From NCBI GenBank assembly GCA_020080175.1, contig JAGHQL010000003.1:186001-250000 (forward strand): DNA of 64,000 nt. The letters are read 5' to 3'. The translations under genes were made by a program, and so were the position numbers. Under the pieces are notes generated by a model, which was given only the letters and a program-made list of their open reading frames with translations, was not told the origin of the DNA and made no database searches. Positions 22,415 through 33,466 of this stretch are shown piece by piece (the stretch's first letter is position 1; every line of letters starts with the position of its first letter). This DNA comes from Glutinoglossum americanum. Taxonomy: Eukaryota > Ascomycota > Geoglossomycetes > Geoglossales > Geoglossaceae.

Positions 22415-23642
22415 ATGCCAGAAAAAGGTCTCCAGAATAGTATTGCAAAGGAGAGTGGAGGGGTGAGATGTAAGAGGTGCCTGGAATTAGAAGCCGTCCT
22501 AGTTGTGCGGGCAGAGCAATTGTGCAGGTACGGCTTCATTTTTACTTATAAAGAGAAACATCCTAAATAAGACCCGCAGAGACTGTTTTGTCAAATATAT
22601 AAATACCAAGGTCGTCAAACGGATGGAAAATTTTCGAGTTCGGAACTCTACAATAGAAAATCCGCGCTTGTTCCTGTTACCAATGTCTTTTGGCGTATCA
22701 TCTGTGGCTCTGTTACATCTACTGGATAACCAACTTCAGGGCCAGATCGATCGGATGAACAGAACTGGGTATGGACTTTTAGTGGTCCATGTAAATACGC
22801 CTTCTGCAGCTCCAACTGGGATGCATATGGAGAAGTTGGAGGAGAGGTATCCGCGGCACACATATCTCTCTGTTGATCTGACTGAGGTATTCAACTGCCC
22901 CAGCCGCATTTTGGAAGGCCTTGGAGAGCCAGAGTCAATCTCAGCTCCAAGCGGCCTCGGGTCACAAGACTCAAATCAGGATAAACTGGACCGCTTACTG
23001 GAGTCATTACCTTCGGCGACGTCGCGCATGGACATACTCAACATTCTACGAACAAGGTTATTGGTGGAGAATGCCAAAAAGAGAGGGTGTGAGGGTATCA
23101 TATGGGGGGATTCGACGACAAGGCTAGCTGAGAAGATCCTCGCAGAAACAGCTAAAGGCAGAGGGTTCTCCTTACCTTGGCAGCTATCTGATGGAATATC
23201 GCCGCACGGGGTCGCCTTTAAATACCCACTTCGTGACTTACTAAAAAAGGAGCTTGTCACTTACGCCTCCCTAACTACTCCTCCACTAAACCAATTTATC
23301 GTTTCTGAACAAGCTCCTCAAGCATTTACTTCCAAGAACACTACCATCGATAATCTGGTGACTAACTACTTCGAGTCGGTGGAGGAAAACTTTCCTAGTA
23401 TAGTGGCAAATGTTGTCCGAACGTCTGGCAAACTGAGTGCACGCCAGTCCTTCGGTGATGGTAAACGCTGCGGGATATGCGAAATGCCTATTGCAGAAGG
23501 AACAGGTGGGCTACATGGTTGGGGGGGTGGCCAGGAGAAAATGGACTTGAGCAGTTCTCACCTGTGCTCTGATGAGAAGCTCTGTTATGGATGCGCAAGA
23601 TCCTCCCTCAGAGTTACAACTTCGGTGCGAACGGGACCTTAA
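22415..23642 (+). CDS. NCS2: Cytoplasmic tRNA 2-thiolation protein 2 (Ncs2/Ctu2)
   Basis: Two exons, 22415-22527 and 22580-23642, give 391 residues. The N-terminal zinc motif CKRC is completed by CRDCFVKYINTKVVKR across the intron, as in the family. The middle carries SFGVSSVALLHLLDN (a PP-loop-like start), GIIWGDSTTRLAEKIL and the block YPLRDLLKKELV. A CxxC pair near the end (CGICEMP and CYGCARS) matches Ctu2. Ncs2 works with Ncs6 and Urm1 to thiolate U34 of Lys, Glu and Gln tRNAs in the cytosol. After LCYGCARSS the sequence stops looking conserved, so the last 12 residues may be wrong and another intron is possible. It diverges from PTM1 with 298 bases between start codons. Confidence 0.87.
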
Positions 23643-24325
23643 GGATGTCGAGTTAAAGAGCCTCCAACGCGAGCCCCCAGGTGCTGTATCAGCGTGCAAT
23701 AGAAAAGTCAAGCTGATCTCTAGACGCTGGCATATGGATGCGCGATCAATTGATGGGCTATTCTGCGAGAGGAAAGGGGTGCGAACTCCGCGAATGGAGG
23801 TATTATCTAGACTTAGAGTAAAAACTGCTAAGTTCCCGTTAGGAGGACTGTGGGAGTAAAATCACGGGATGCTTCCTCTCAATCTGCTGATGGATAGCAG
23901 CAAATATCAAGAACTTTAGCACTCGGAATAGTCAAATTGTATCGTAAACTGGCACTGTTCTAGCAAACTGGCGGCCTTCCATCGCATTGGAGGGTTAGTC
24001 AAGATCAATCCTAAATGGACAGCCGTGTTGACGTTCCTGTGATGACGTTTCGGGGAATCTATCTCCTGCCTCGCTTCACAATCTAACCATGTATAATTAT
24101 ATTGGTACGAATCGCTATCCTAATGAACAGATCATGGAGGCGCCTGTTTTAGCCCAAAGGGGGAGAAATGCGCAGAGGTAGTTAGAAAACCGCCGGGAGG
24201 CGAAAGAAATGCGCACCACGCCAATTATAGTAGTTTCAGGGTCTAATCCCTAATAGAGTTTTCGTCGTCCAATTTATATCCGCTCCCACGATTCATGATT
24301 TAGGCCGAAATAAACACAACTTTTC
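23643..24325. other. Convergent intergenic region
   Basis: Between the NCS2 and DUF4112 stop codons. A 95-codon frame at 23572-23859 overlaps the NCS2 3' end and could hide an alternative NCS2 terminus. Nothing else is recognised. Confidence 0.35.
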
Positions 24326-24342
24326 TCAACGATGGCGTCTTG

Positions 24343-24380
<38 letters not shown>

Positions 24381-25260
24381 GCCATTTCCAGGTCAGGCTC
24401 TCTTTGGCGTCTGCCGCCGCCAAACCCAAAGATCCCGCCACCTCGGGTTTCCCGAGGCACCTTAGCCGGTGCCGGCCGAGTAGGTTCCCGGGTCTTTCCT
24501 CGAGCTTGGTTATGTGATGGCCGTACTTCCTCTTCGTCGTACGTATCATAAGTTTCAGCTAGGCTAGGGTCAACGGGATGCTGTGCTCCTTGTCGCCTGA
24601 GAGCCGCTTGGCCGCGCTTGCGAAGGACTTCCTCCAGCAGAATAGCATTTCTGGTGTTGCATTTGTACATAGCGTCGGCCACGTCGCCGAGAAATGGTAC
24701 GAGCCCGACAAGAAAGTCGAGAATGAGGTTCATGTACATTTTGTTCCTGGTTGCGGAGTCGAGCCCGTCCTCGACGGTCTCGCAGGTGTTGATGACCATC
24801 AAGGCCATAAGCATGTCAATGACGTCGCCAATGCTGTTAAGGAGATACAGTTGTCAGCAGATTGAGGGTGGTGTCTAGTTTGCTATGGAAAGGCAAACGT
24901 ACGCAGGAACCAAGCCAATCACACTACCCCAGCCGAACTGGACGCCCAAAAAGTTGAAGAGGGACATATCCAGACGGTAAGCGCGCCGCTTGACTTTTGT
25001 AAGGACTCTGGCATCGTGCTCGGAAATTCCTGGAGGTATTGCTTTGGGAAGCTTTTTGCCTTTCCTCTTGCGCTTCCCACCCATGCGCGTGGCAGGAATG
25101 GTCTCAAAGTAAGGGTCCTAGGCAGCGGAGTTAGCGTTTGCGCAATGATACAGCTATGGTAGGACAACGTCTGCTCTGGTCGTACCTCTTTTCCAAAGTG
25201 ATTTTTGGCGGTTTCACCGAGGACCTTCTTTGCGACGAATTGTGCGAGGGCGCCTGACAT
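24326..25260 (-). CDS. DUF4112 membrane protein with an Arg-Asp repeat tail
   Basis: Three exons on the minus strand, 25260-25186, 25117-24903 and 24833-24326, give 265 residues. The DUF4112 core runs from RLDMSLFNFLGVQFGWGSVIGLVPAIGDVID to LVGLVPFLGDVADAMYKCNTRN, with hydrophobic, probably membrane-inserted segments and paired Gly-Asp motifs. A basic stretch KRKRKGKKLPK lies before the core. The tail is disordered, with GGGIFGFGGGRR and a (Asp-Arg)6 run coded by the CGGTCT hexanucleotide repeat. The family is common in fungi and bacteria and has no agreed function. Confidence 0.85.
24345..24380. repeat. Hexanucleotide microsatellite (CGGTCT)6
   Basis: Six perfect copies inside the DUF4112 gene, read on the minus strand as alternating Asp-Arg. 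Copy number changes would alter the tail without a frameshift. Confidence 0.9.
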
Positions 25261-25985
25261 TTTTATTGATGTTTGCGAGACGAGTGTTTAGTCCAAATGA
25301 ATAAAGGAAGACTCTTTGAAAGGCAGGTTGTGTGAATACAGCTGCTGCCGCCTTTATATTCACCTAATGGCCCTTTCAATTGCCGCCCGGCTGATGCGAC
25401 TGTTGACGATTGGTCGCAGAAAAGCTTCAAAGAGTTTCAGAAATGATTATTTCAAGCTCGCTATATGATAGCTTTCGCGTATCGCATCCCCAGAAACATG
25501 AAGGACGATGAGTGACAAGGAAGCAGTGGCCTTTTTAATTATTCTTGTCCTAGGAGGGCGGCAGCATCCATGGCAGAATCAAGGAACGCCGTAAAACCTG
25601 GGCAAAGCAATCAGCGGTGAGACACGTCATGATGGTAGATATCGCCTGATTCAGCCCCTTGCCGCCGTTTACTTTGTCCGTGTACTGCACATACACTGCG
25701 CCACAATTTCCGCCACGTTCTCGACACCAAACACTTAAACGACCGACTACCATCTCCACGTCAAGGCACATCAAGGCACATCAAGGCACTAGAACCTTCA
25801 GCTCAACCTTTGCATGCTGCATCGACTGGCTTCCATCAGCTCTTAACGCCACTCGACGCGCGGCTAGGGGGAGATTTCGCACTACTAGGAACACAAAACA
25901 GCTCTTCGCTTGCGGATCTCCGAGGCTACCGAACTCAGATCCAAGCTATCTTGATCATCAGCTATGGTGGAGAGATCCCAGCAGG
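25261..25985. promoter_or_regulatory. Divergent promoter, DUF4112 / DCP2
   Basis: 725 bases with no supported gene. A 10-bp unit TCAAGGCACA is repeated three times at 25761-25790. Short open frames overlapping the DCP2 start do not continue into it. Confidence 0.4.
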
Positions 25986-28926
25986 ATGGCAGAAACAAAG
26001 ACGCGACTCGAGGATTGTAAGTGACCCTTTGTGCAACGAGGAAAACTCGAATTATGTGCGTAATAAGCTGCGAGTGGAGCGTCTTGGATCCCGAGGTGTT
26101 TCGCACCACGGGCTCGCTGTTGTGTTCCCGAACTGTACAAGCTCACTCAACTGTGTCTTCGGCTAACCACGACATTTGGAACAGGGCTTGATGACTTATG
26201 TGTCCGGTTTATTATAAACCTGCCGCAAGAAGAGCTGGAATCAGTCGAGCGGATTTGTTTCCAAGTCGAAGAGGCACAATGGTTTTACGAGGATTTTATC
26301 CGACCGCTCGACCCGAACCTGCCGTCCTTAAACCTCAAGCAGTTCTCGTTACGCATATTTCAACATTGTCCTCTATTCTCGGAGTTCTCGCCTTACCACC
26401 ACACGCAAGCTTTCTCCGAATTCCTTTCATATAAGACACGGGTCCCTGTCAGAGGGGCTATCATGCTCAACGAGGAGATGGATGAAGTTGTACTAGTAAA
26501 AGGGTGGAAGAAAGGCGCGAATTGGAGCTTTCCAAGGGGGAAAATTAACAAGGATGAGAGAGACCTGGATTGTGCTGTGAGGGAGGTGTATGAAGAGACC
26601 GGTTTTGATGCGAGGCAGGCGGGATTGGTCCCGGAAGACCCTGAAGCAAAATTTATAGAAGTGACGATGAGGGAGCAGAACATGCGGCTATACGTATTCA
26701 GGGGCATCCCCATGGATACGGACTTCCAACCGAGGACCAGAAAGGAGATCAGCGTAAGTCTCTAGATCTAATATCACCTTTCCTAGCTATCTTCTTGCTC
26801 ACAGATGATAGAAAATCCAATGGCATCGGCTTTCAGAACTGCCGACTTTCAAGAAGAACAAACAGAACCAGAATGACAGCAATGACACCTTGGCGTTGAA
26901 TGCTAACAAGTTCTACATGGTCGCGCCATTCTTAAAGCCGCTCAAAATGTGGATCGCCGCTCAAAAGAAACTCGATGCTAAGAAAGGTTCTGTCACTAAG
27001 CACTTGGCTCCAATTGTTCAGACTGAAGAGTTTATGACAGAGGAAGAACCGGCAACTGAAAACGAATCAGGCGAAGTCAAGGGTAATCTGATGGCTCTTC
27101 TCGGTCTCTCTAAGAAGGCAGAGGAGCCAAGTAGCCTTCCAGAAGTTTCCGACGTAGAGGTTTCTATGAAGGACACGTCGGCGCGGCTAAAGCGCCTTCT
27201 GAGTGTGTCAGAATCGCTTCCAACTTATGACCCAGTATTAAACAAGGTATCGGACTCGGATGCGGGCAGATCGGGCGACTTGCTTGCTCTGCTTCAGAAG
27301 GGACTCGGGACTACTACTAGCGGGGAGCCTCAGTCAAGTGAGGCCCCTCAACCTCCTTCAGAGCTTTCTAGCAATTTAACACCAAACCAACCCCTACTTA
27401 ACTCAAACCTTTCGGCCCCGTTCTCCTTTCCTATTCCGCCGCAGCACTCCAATTATAACACACAAGAAAACTCATATGCCGCACCTCTCACACAATCCTC
27501 GCTGCCGCCTCAACCCTCAAATCTCGGTCAACAACAATACTACCATCAACCGCCACGTTCCTTCCCACCTCAACCCTCTTACTTCCAACAGCAAACACCT
27601 CACATGCCCTCATATGTATCTCCCCAACAGCCGCTTTTCTATGGCTTGCCGGGCCGCGCTCCTACTACTCAGCGTGCTAGTTTAACCCCTCAGCATAGCG
27701 GTCTACAACGATTTCCCCAGCCATTACCATACCCACAACAGCAGCAAGCATACGAGATTAATCGCTCTCCCGTGGGGCACCAATTCTCCAATGTCCACCT
27801 TCCAACCTTACCTCCGGGCCCTCCTAGCCTGATGCCGACCAAGCTTAATACCCATTCTCAAGCTCTACTGAATGTTCTAAAGCATGGTAATGCTACAGAG
27901 CTGTCGGCAGCTCCGTCATCGGCATCGTCACCTGTGGGCCAGCGACAGAGGCATGGGTCGAATGGGATTGTGTCGCCGGTATATGTATCGCCTAACGGTG
28001 CACAGCGACCGAGGAATGAACATCAGAACGCACTTCTTGACCTCTTTCGTTCGCCGCCAGTAGAAGCTGCAAACCCAGTGCGGTCTCTTCCTGCGCCGGA
28101 GGATCCTCCGGCAGAACTATCCGCGCATCTCAGTCCGGGGATACCTGACCAAGGGTTCTTAGATACCGCACCTCAGCGTGAGATGGTGGATGGAGCAAAA
28201 CCAGCGAAAGGCACTGCGCAACAAGGCTATGAATCACCTGGATCATCCCAGTTAAGACCGGTGACGAGTGGGCCACCGCCGACAAAGATGTCAGTTCCCA
28301 GTACCCGCCCCCGGTTCGAAGGGCCCACGAGAAAACCTAAAGGAAAGAAGGCAGTAGAGGTTGGGAGATCAGATCATCGGAGTGAGCATCCACCGACCTT
28401 ACTGAGCGCACAAAGCACTGGTGGAACCCCTCAAACCAACGGTAACGGTACCAATAAGACATTAAACCTGGCAACTCTCCCATTGAAAACAGCATCCCTC
28501 AAAACTACATCTCCACAGGAAATGCAGGAAAAGCCAAAGGGAATCACGCCTACACCTTTTCAACCTCAGATTTTGCGCCGTCCGGCCCACCCCTCTCCAA
28601 AGGCACCTTCAGCATTTGATCGCCGTAGCAGCCAGTCCGCCCAGCAGGCTCAGGCTCTCCTTAGTCTCTTTGGGAAATCTTCTACACCCCCAATTTCGCC
28701 GTCAACCAAACCTCCTCCTGCATTCAGCTCCTCAACTGTTGTTGGGACTATTAACTCGACATCTCCCGTCAGCAATGGTAAACTGGCTGCCAGCCCCAAT
28801 GCCAAGTCCCCCGTGGATATAGAATCAAAGATGACACCTAAGAAATCCTCATCGATCTCGGATGTGAACAGAGGATTCTTGCTGGGATATTTGGAGGATG
28901 TTGCGAAAAGTAGCCGTCGTTACTGA
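25986..28926 (+). CDS. DCP2: mRNA-decapping enzyme Dcp2
   Basis: Three exons, 25986-26016, 26185-26753 and 26812-28926, give 904 residues. The N-terminal helical domain begins MAETKTRLEDWLDDLCVRF and holds QWFYEDFIRPLDP, the Dcp1-contacting face. The Nudix domain spans roughly 95-240, with the Nudix box at 129-151 (GKINKDERD ... REVYEETGF). Box B continues to FYMVAPFLKPLKMWI. The long tail is Gln/Pro/Ser-rich and disordered. It carries five short leucine motifs near 292, 354, 548, 604 and 810 that look like helical leucine-rich motifs for Edc3. Dcp2 removes the 5' cap in P-bodies. The first exon is only 31 nt, and the 168-nt intron after it is the longest in the window. Confidence 0.95.
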
Positions 28927-29336
28927 TATGGTTAGCGGGCATTAGTAGATGGACGTTGGGGCTCAAGCGTGTCTGTAAATTTTTGGGCGCTACGTGCAAT
29001 CATGTACCCTTTGTCAGGCCGTATCGTAGTGGAAGTCAGTAGTAACAGTCTCCGAGGAATGTTTCACTGCTATTTGGCCATTCTAACAGCCTAAGTGAGT
29101 AACTAACACCTGTCCAGTAGTAGGAAAACGTAGGAATTGCCGTCGGGTCATTATAACACCACTTAAGCGGTTCCCATCATGTAGTCATCTCAAGCAACCA
29201 AACCCTAACTACTTGTCCCTTGAAATAAAGACACGTTCCATGTCGATAAGAAAATGCTTGACGCGAGTTCACGTGACCACAACGCGACTTTCTTGCTGAA
29301 AGGCAGCCTTTGAACAACGCCACCGGCGAGTTAGAG
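28927..29336. promoter_or_regulatory. DCP2 3' end and RAD5 promoter
   Basis: 410 bases without a supported gene. ACGCGA words near 29260 and 29281 are one base off an MCB. No TATA box is clear. Confidence 0.35.
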
Positions 29337-32300
29337 ATGAATTGCCCGGATGCTGAGCTGCCGCCAGCAAAGAAACGCCGCTTCTTTTCCGAACCCTCCC
29401 CAGCCCCAGATCAGCCGTTTGAACTTGGATCGTCACTGTCTGATAACCCTAACGTGCCTGACGCTTCGACCCTTCTGAAAACGACTCCAGTCCCTGAAGA
29501 TGCGCTATATCAGGACGTTGTCCCCGCCGATACGGTATCGGAAAACGTAGACAACTTAGACCCAGGCCGGGGGCCCAGGAGGGGATTCGATGCCGGATTA
29601 TTTAAGGGTGTGGTCGGTGCGGAGTTGGACCCAGTGACGTTAAAGAGAATCGTGGAGGCAGCTGGGGATAATACTGAGCGTGGTATGATTTTGAAAGCGA
29701 AGCGGTGATACTTGCCTAGGGCTCACCTAAGCTGATTTTGTGCGAGCAGCTATCAACATGTATTTCGATGGCTCATGGAAGACGGCCAGCGCCGGAATTA
29801 TCCCTAGTCCGGCACCTAAACAAGAAAATAAGACCCAATCTCCGACAATATACCCCGATATTTGCCGAAGGGAAGAGGCTGGCGCTGGCGCGGTGGAACT
29901 GGTGAAGCCCGCACCTACACTGAGGATCCGGGCGAACCCGCGAGATACAATGCCGGAATCCAGATACGTCGGGGCATTTGGTGTCGGAGCCTGGGTGACG
30001 CGGCCAGCAAATTTCATCCAGCATGGAGAGAAAGTTCATATAGGACGCCAAAAGCTCCTGTCTAAGTTATCAGCCACTAATCGGGGACCTAGAGGGAAGG
30101 GTGGGATTGTCTCGAACTCGCGGACCAACCATCTCCACAGACGTGTGGATATTGTTGTTCGTTTTACGAATTCTAAGGATGAAGAGATTGGTAGGCTACC
30201 AAAGGAAACGGCAGCTTGGGTATCTACGCTTATTGATCAGGGTATATGCAAGTTTGAAGGGACATGCGTTTATGTCCCTGAACGGGTGCGCACTAATGAT
30301 ACGATATATCTGCAGCTTCGGTGTCACTTGCTGAGGAGCGCATTTGACACTGGGAGGTTCAGGCCTATGGATAAAAACCGAACGACTGGCCTATTTGAGG
30401 CTAGGGAGACCGAAGAAGAAAAGGATATGCGACTCTTGCAAATTGCACTTGTCAAACTATTCCAAGAGATCAATCTGCATCCCTCGAGGTCTAGCGAAGC
30501 GACTGAGAAGCATAAACGGGAACAGCTGTTACAAGCCACGGAAACCGCGGATCAAAACGAGAAAGACGAAGCTTTGAGGAAGCCGAAGCTAGAGGAAAAC
30601 GGAGGTCCGTCCACGCCAGGGTCAGATGAACCGGAAGACGGAAAGGAACTTGAGCAGGACCAACTTGATATGCTCTATAAAAAGGCTCAGTCATTCGATT
30701 TCAATACGCCGGAGGCCGAGCCTAGTGACACTTTTGCAATGGATTTACGTCCCTATCAGAAACAGGCACTGCATTGGATGCTAGTGAAAGAGCGGGATGA
30801 GAAAGCAGAGCATAAGGAAGAATCAATGCACCCGCTTTGGGAAGATTACTCCTTCCCAACCAAGGACGCCGACGATAGAGAGTTGCCTGGAGCTGCGGAC
30901 CAGAAGTTCTACGTCAACCCCTACTCCGGGGAACTCTCATTAGATTTTCCAACCCAGGATCAACATTGCTTAGGGGGAATCTTGGCTGACGGTAATTCCC
31001 AAATCACCAGTGTCTTGTTAATTATCGTATTGATTTGTATAGAAATGGGTCTCGGAAAAACGATCGAGATGCTAAGTCTAATCCATACGAATAAATCCGA
31101 CGTTGCCCTACGACTGCAGTCATCAAACTCTGTCTCTATCAACATCCTATCCAGGCTTCCCAAGAGGCCGGCGTCTGTCGAGCGAGCCCCCTGTACCACG
31201 CTTGTCGTAGCCCCTATGTCTCTCCTAGCACAATGGCAGAGCGAAGCTGAAAATGCCTCTAAACCTGGTAGCCTAAAAGCTATCGTCTATTATGGGAATG
31301 AGAAGGCCGCAAGCCTTCGGCACTTGTGCTGTGAGGCAAACGCTGCTTCCGCTCCGAACCTCGTTATCACTAGCTACGGCGTAGTACTTTCCGAGTTCAA
31401 TCAGGTCATTAGTAACAACGGTGACCGTAGTTCCCATGATGGGTTGTTCTCCTTAAACTTCTTCCGGGTTATCCTCGATGAGGCGCACCATATAAAGGTA
31501 TTTTCTGTCGTTATCCTTTTTGGGCTACCCTAACGATTCCATACAGAATAGACAATCAAAATCTGCAAAGGCTTGCTACGAAATCAACGCGGAACATCGT
31601 TGGGTGCTAACTGGGACTCCGATTGTCAATCGGCTGGAAGATCTCTTCAGTCTAGTCCGTTTCCTGAGAGTGGAGCCTTGGGCAAATTTTTCCTTTTGGA
31701 AGACATTCATTACAGTTCCTTTCGAATCGAAAGAGTTCATCCGGGCGCTAGACGTGGTACAGACAGTTTTGGAGCCATTGGTTTTGAGAAGAACCAAGGA
31801 CATGAAAACTCCAGATGGGCAGTCTTTAGTTCCGTTACCCCCTAGGACCATACGGATCGAGGAGGTTGAATTATCAAAACCAGAGCGGGAAGTTTACGAT
31901 CATATATTCAACCGGGCGAAACGGACATTTGCTGAGAACATCCAAGCTGGGACGCTCCTCAAATCCTACACAATGATTTTCGCCCAAATTCTAAGGCTGA
32001 GGCAATCGTGCTGCCATCCTATCCTAACCCGTAATAAAAATATCGTCGCAGACGAAGAAGAAGCTGCTACTGCTGCGGACATTGCAAGCGGGTTGGCTGA
32101 CGATATGGATCTGCAAGAGCTAATTATGCGGTTTACTGCAGAGGAAGGCGAGAAAGACGCTAATGCCTTCGGCGCCTCCGTAATGAAACAGATTCAAGAG
32201 GAAGCTAACAACGAATGCCCAATCTGCGCTGAAGAGCCCATGATTGACCAAGCTGTCACTGGTTGCTGGCACAGCGCTTGTAAAAAGTGCTTACTGGACT

Positions 32301-33062
32301 ACATCGAACACCAGAAAGATAAAGGCAAGCTTCCTTGCTGTTTCCAGTGCCGTGAGCCGGTCAACCAGCGTGACGTCTTTGAAGTAATCAAGCATGATGA
32401 TGACTTAGGAACGGCTGGCCAGCCGAGAATATCGCTGCGCCGAGTCAATGCTAATAACTCCGCCAAGATTGGAACACTAGTCAAGCATCTGAAGCGTTTA
32501 CGGCGCGAAGATCCTGGCATGAAGTCAGTAGTGTTCTCGCAATTCACCAGCTTTCTTGACCTAATCGAACCCGCCCTTGAGCGGGATAACATCCCTTTCC
32601 TACGGTTCGACGGCTCGATGGCGCAGAAGACGCGGGCGGCTGTCCTTAGCGAGTTCACGAATCATCCGAGGGGAGTCGTGTTGCTTCTCTCACTCCGTGC
32701 TGGAGGCGTTGGCCTCAATCTCACACAGGCGAAGCGGGTGTTCATGATGGATCCGTGGTGGAGCTTTGCTGTTGAAGCTCAGGCTATCGACCGCGTGCAC
32801 CGTATGGGCCAGGAGGACCCTGTGACGGTTCATCGGTTTATTGTCAAGGATTCGGTGGAACACCGGATGTTGAAGATTCAAGACAGGAAGAAGTTCATGT
32901 GAGTGAGGGATTTTTCCCTTTTGCTCCTCGATCGAGTGCACCCCCGAAGATTGGGTTGAGCTGACTGCCCCCCGTGGTTTTAGTGCTTCATCGTTGGGTA
33001 TGATGAGCGATGAGGAGAAGAAATCCCAGAGGATCGAGGATATTAAAGAACTCCTCAGCTAA
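29337..33062 (+). CDS. RAD5: Rad5-type SNF2 ATPase / RING ubiquitin ligase
   Basis: Five exons: 29337-29682, 29750-30991, 31043-31497, 31547-32898 and 32984-33062, giving 1157 residues. The N-terminus has a PPAKKRRFF basic patch. A HIRAN domain with ESRYVGAFGVGAWVTRP follows. The SNF2 ATPase has motif I DEMGLGKT (531-536) and motif II DEAH (675-678). A RING finger sits within the helicase, starting C905 (CPICAEEP ... CWHSACKKC). The second helicase lobe ends DRVHRMGQEDPVTVHRF. This is the DNA-damage-tolerance enzyme that polyubiquitinates PCNA and reverses forks. The second intron is 51 nt, in frame and stop-free. The start is the first ATG of the frame; an upstream TTG frame was not used. 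Confidence 0.93.
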
Positions 33063-33466
33063 GTATCTAATTTTTTGATAAAAGAATTCTCCATTCGAGC
33101 CTGTATGCATATAGAAAATCTACCGTTGATGAGTTCACCCCGCTTTCAACGTGTTTGCCAAACGTCCCTGAAAAAAAAAAAACCAAGATAACAAAGCGTG
33201 AAGAGTCTGCATGAGTACAGGGAGCCTGTCAATGACGATGCTTGTTTTCTATGCGGTTTGCACGATCTTAGCCGTGCTCCTTATGCCTGAGATGTTTCAT
33301 GATAACAAAACGCAAAACGCGGAACCAGAGACAATGTCTCTGGGTATAAAAAGCCTGTCATCCATCCCCTGGAAAGAGCGAGAATCAACCTCGAATACCG
33401 TTTTTTTTCACAAGTGAGACGCCAGTGTTCGCTCACTTATGCACCACCTCAGCGGACTTGCCTTCT
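33063..33466. other. Convergent intergenic region after RAD5
   Basis: Holds the RAD5 3' end and the 3' end of the minus-strand AT-hook gene. A 68-codon ATG frame at 33211-33417 has one hydrophobic stretch but no support. Confidence 0.4.

Noticed and set aside
33211-33417. 68-codon ATG frame after RAD5 with one hydrophobic segment
   Set aside because: Short, lies in a convergent 3' region, and resembles nothing known.
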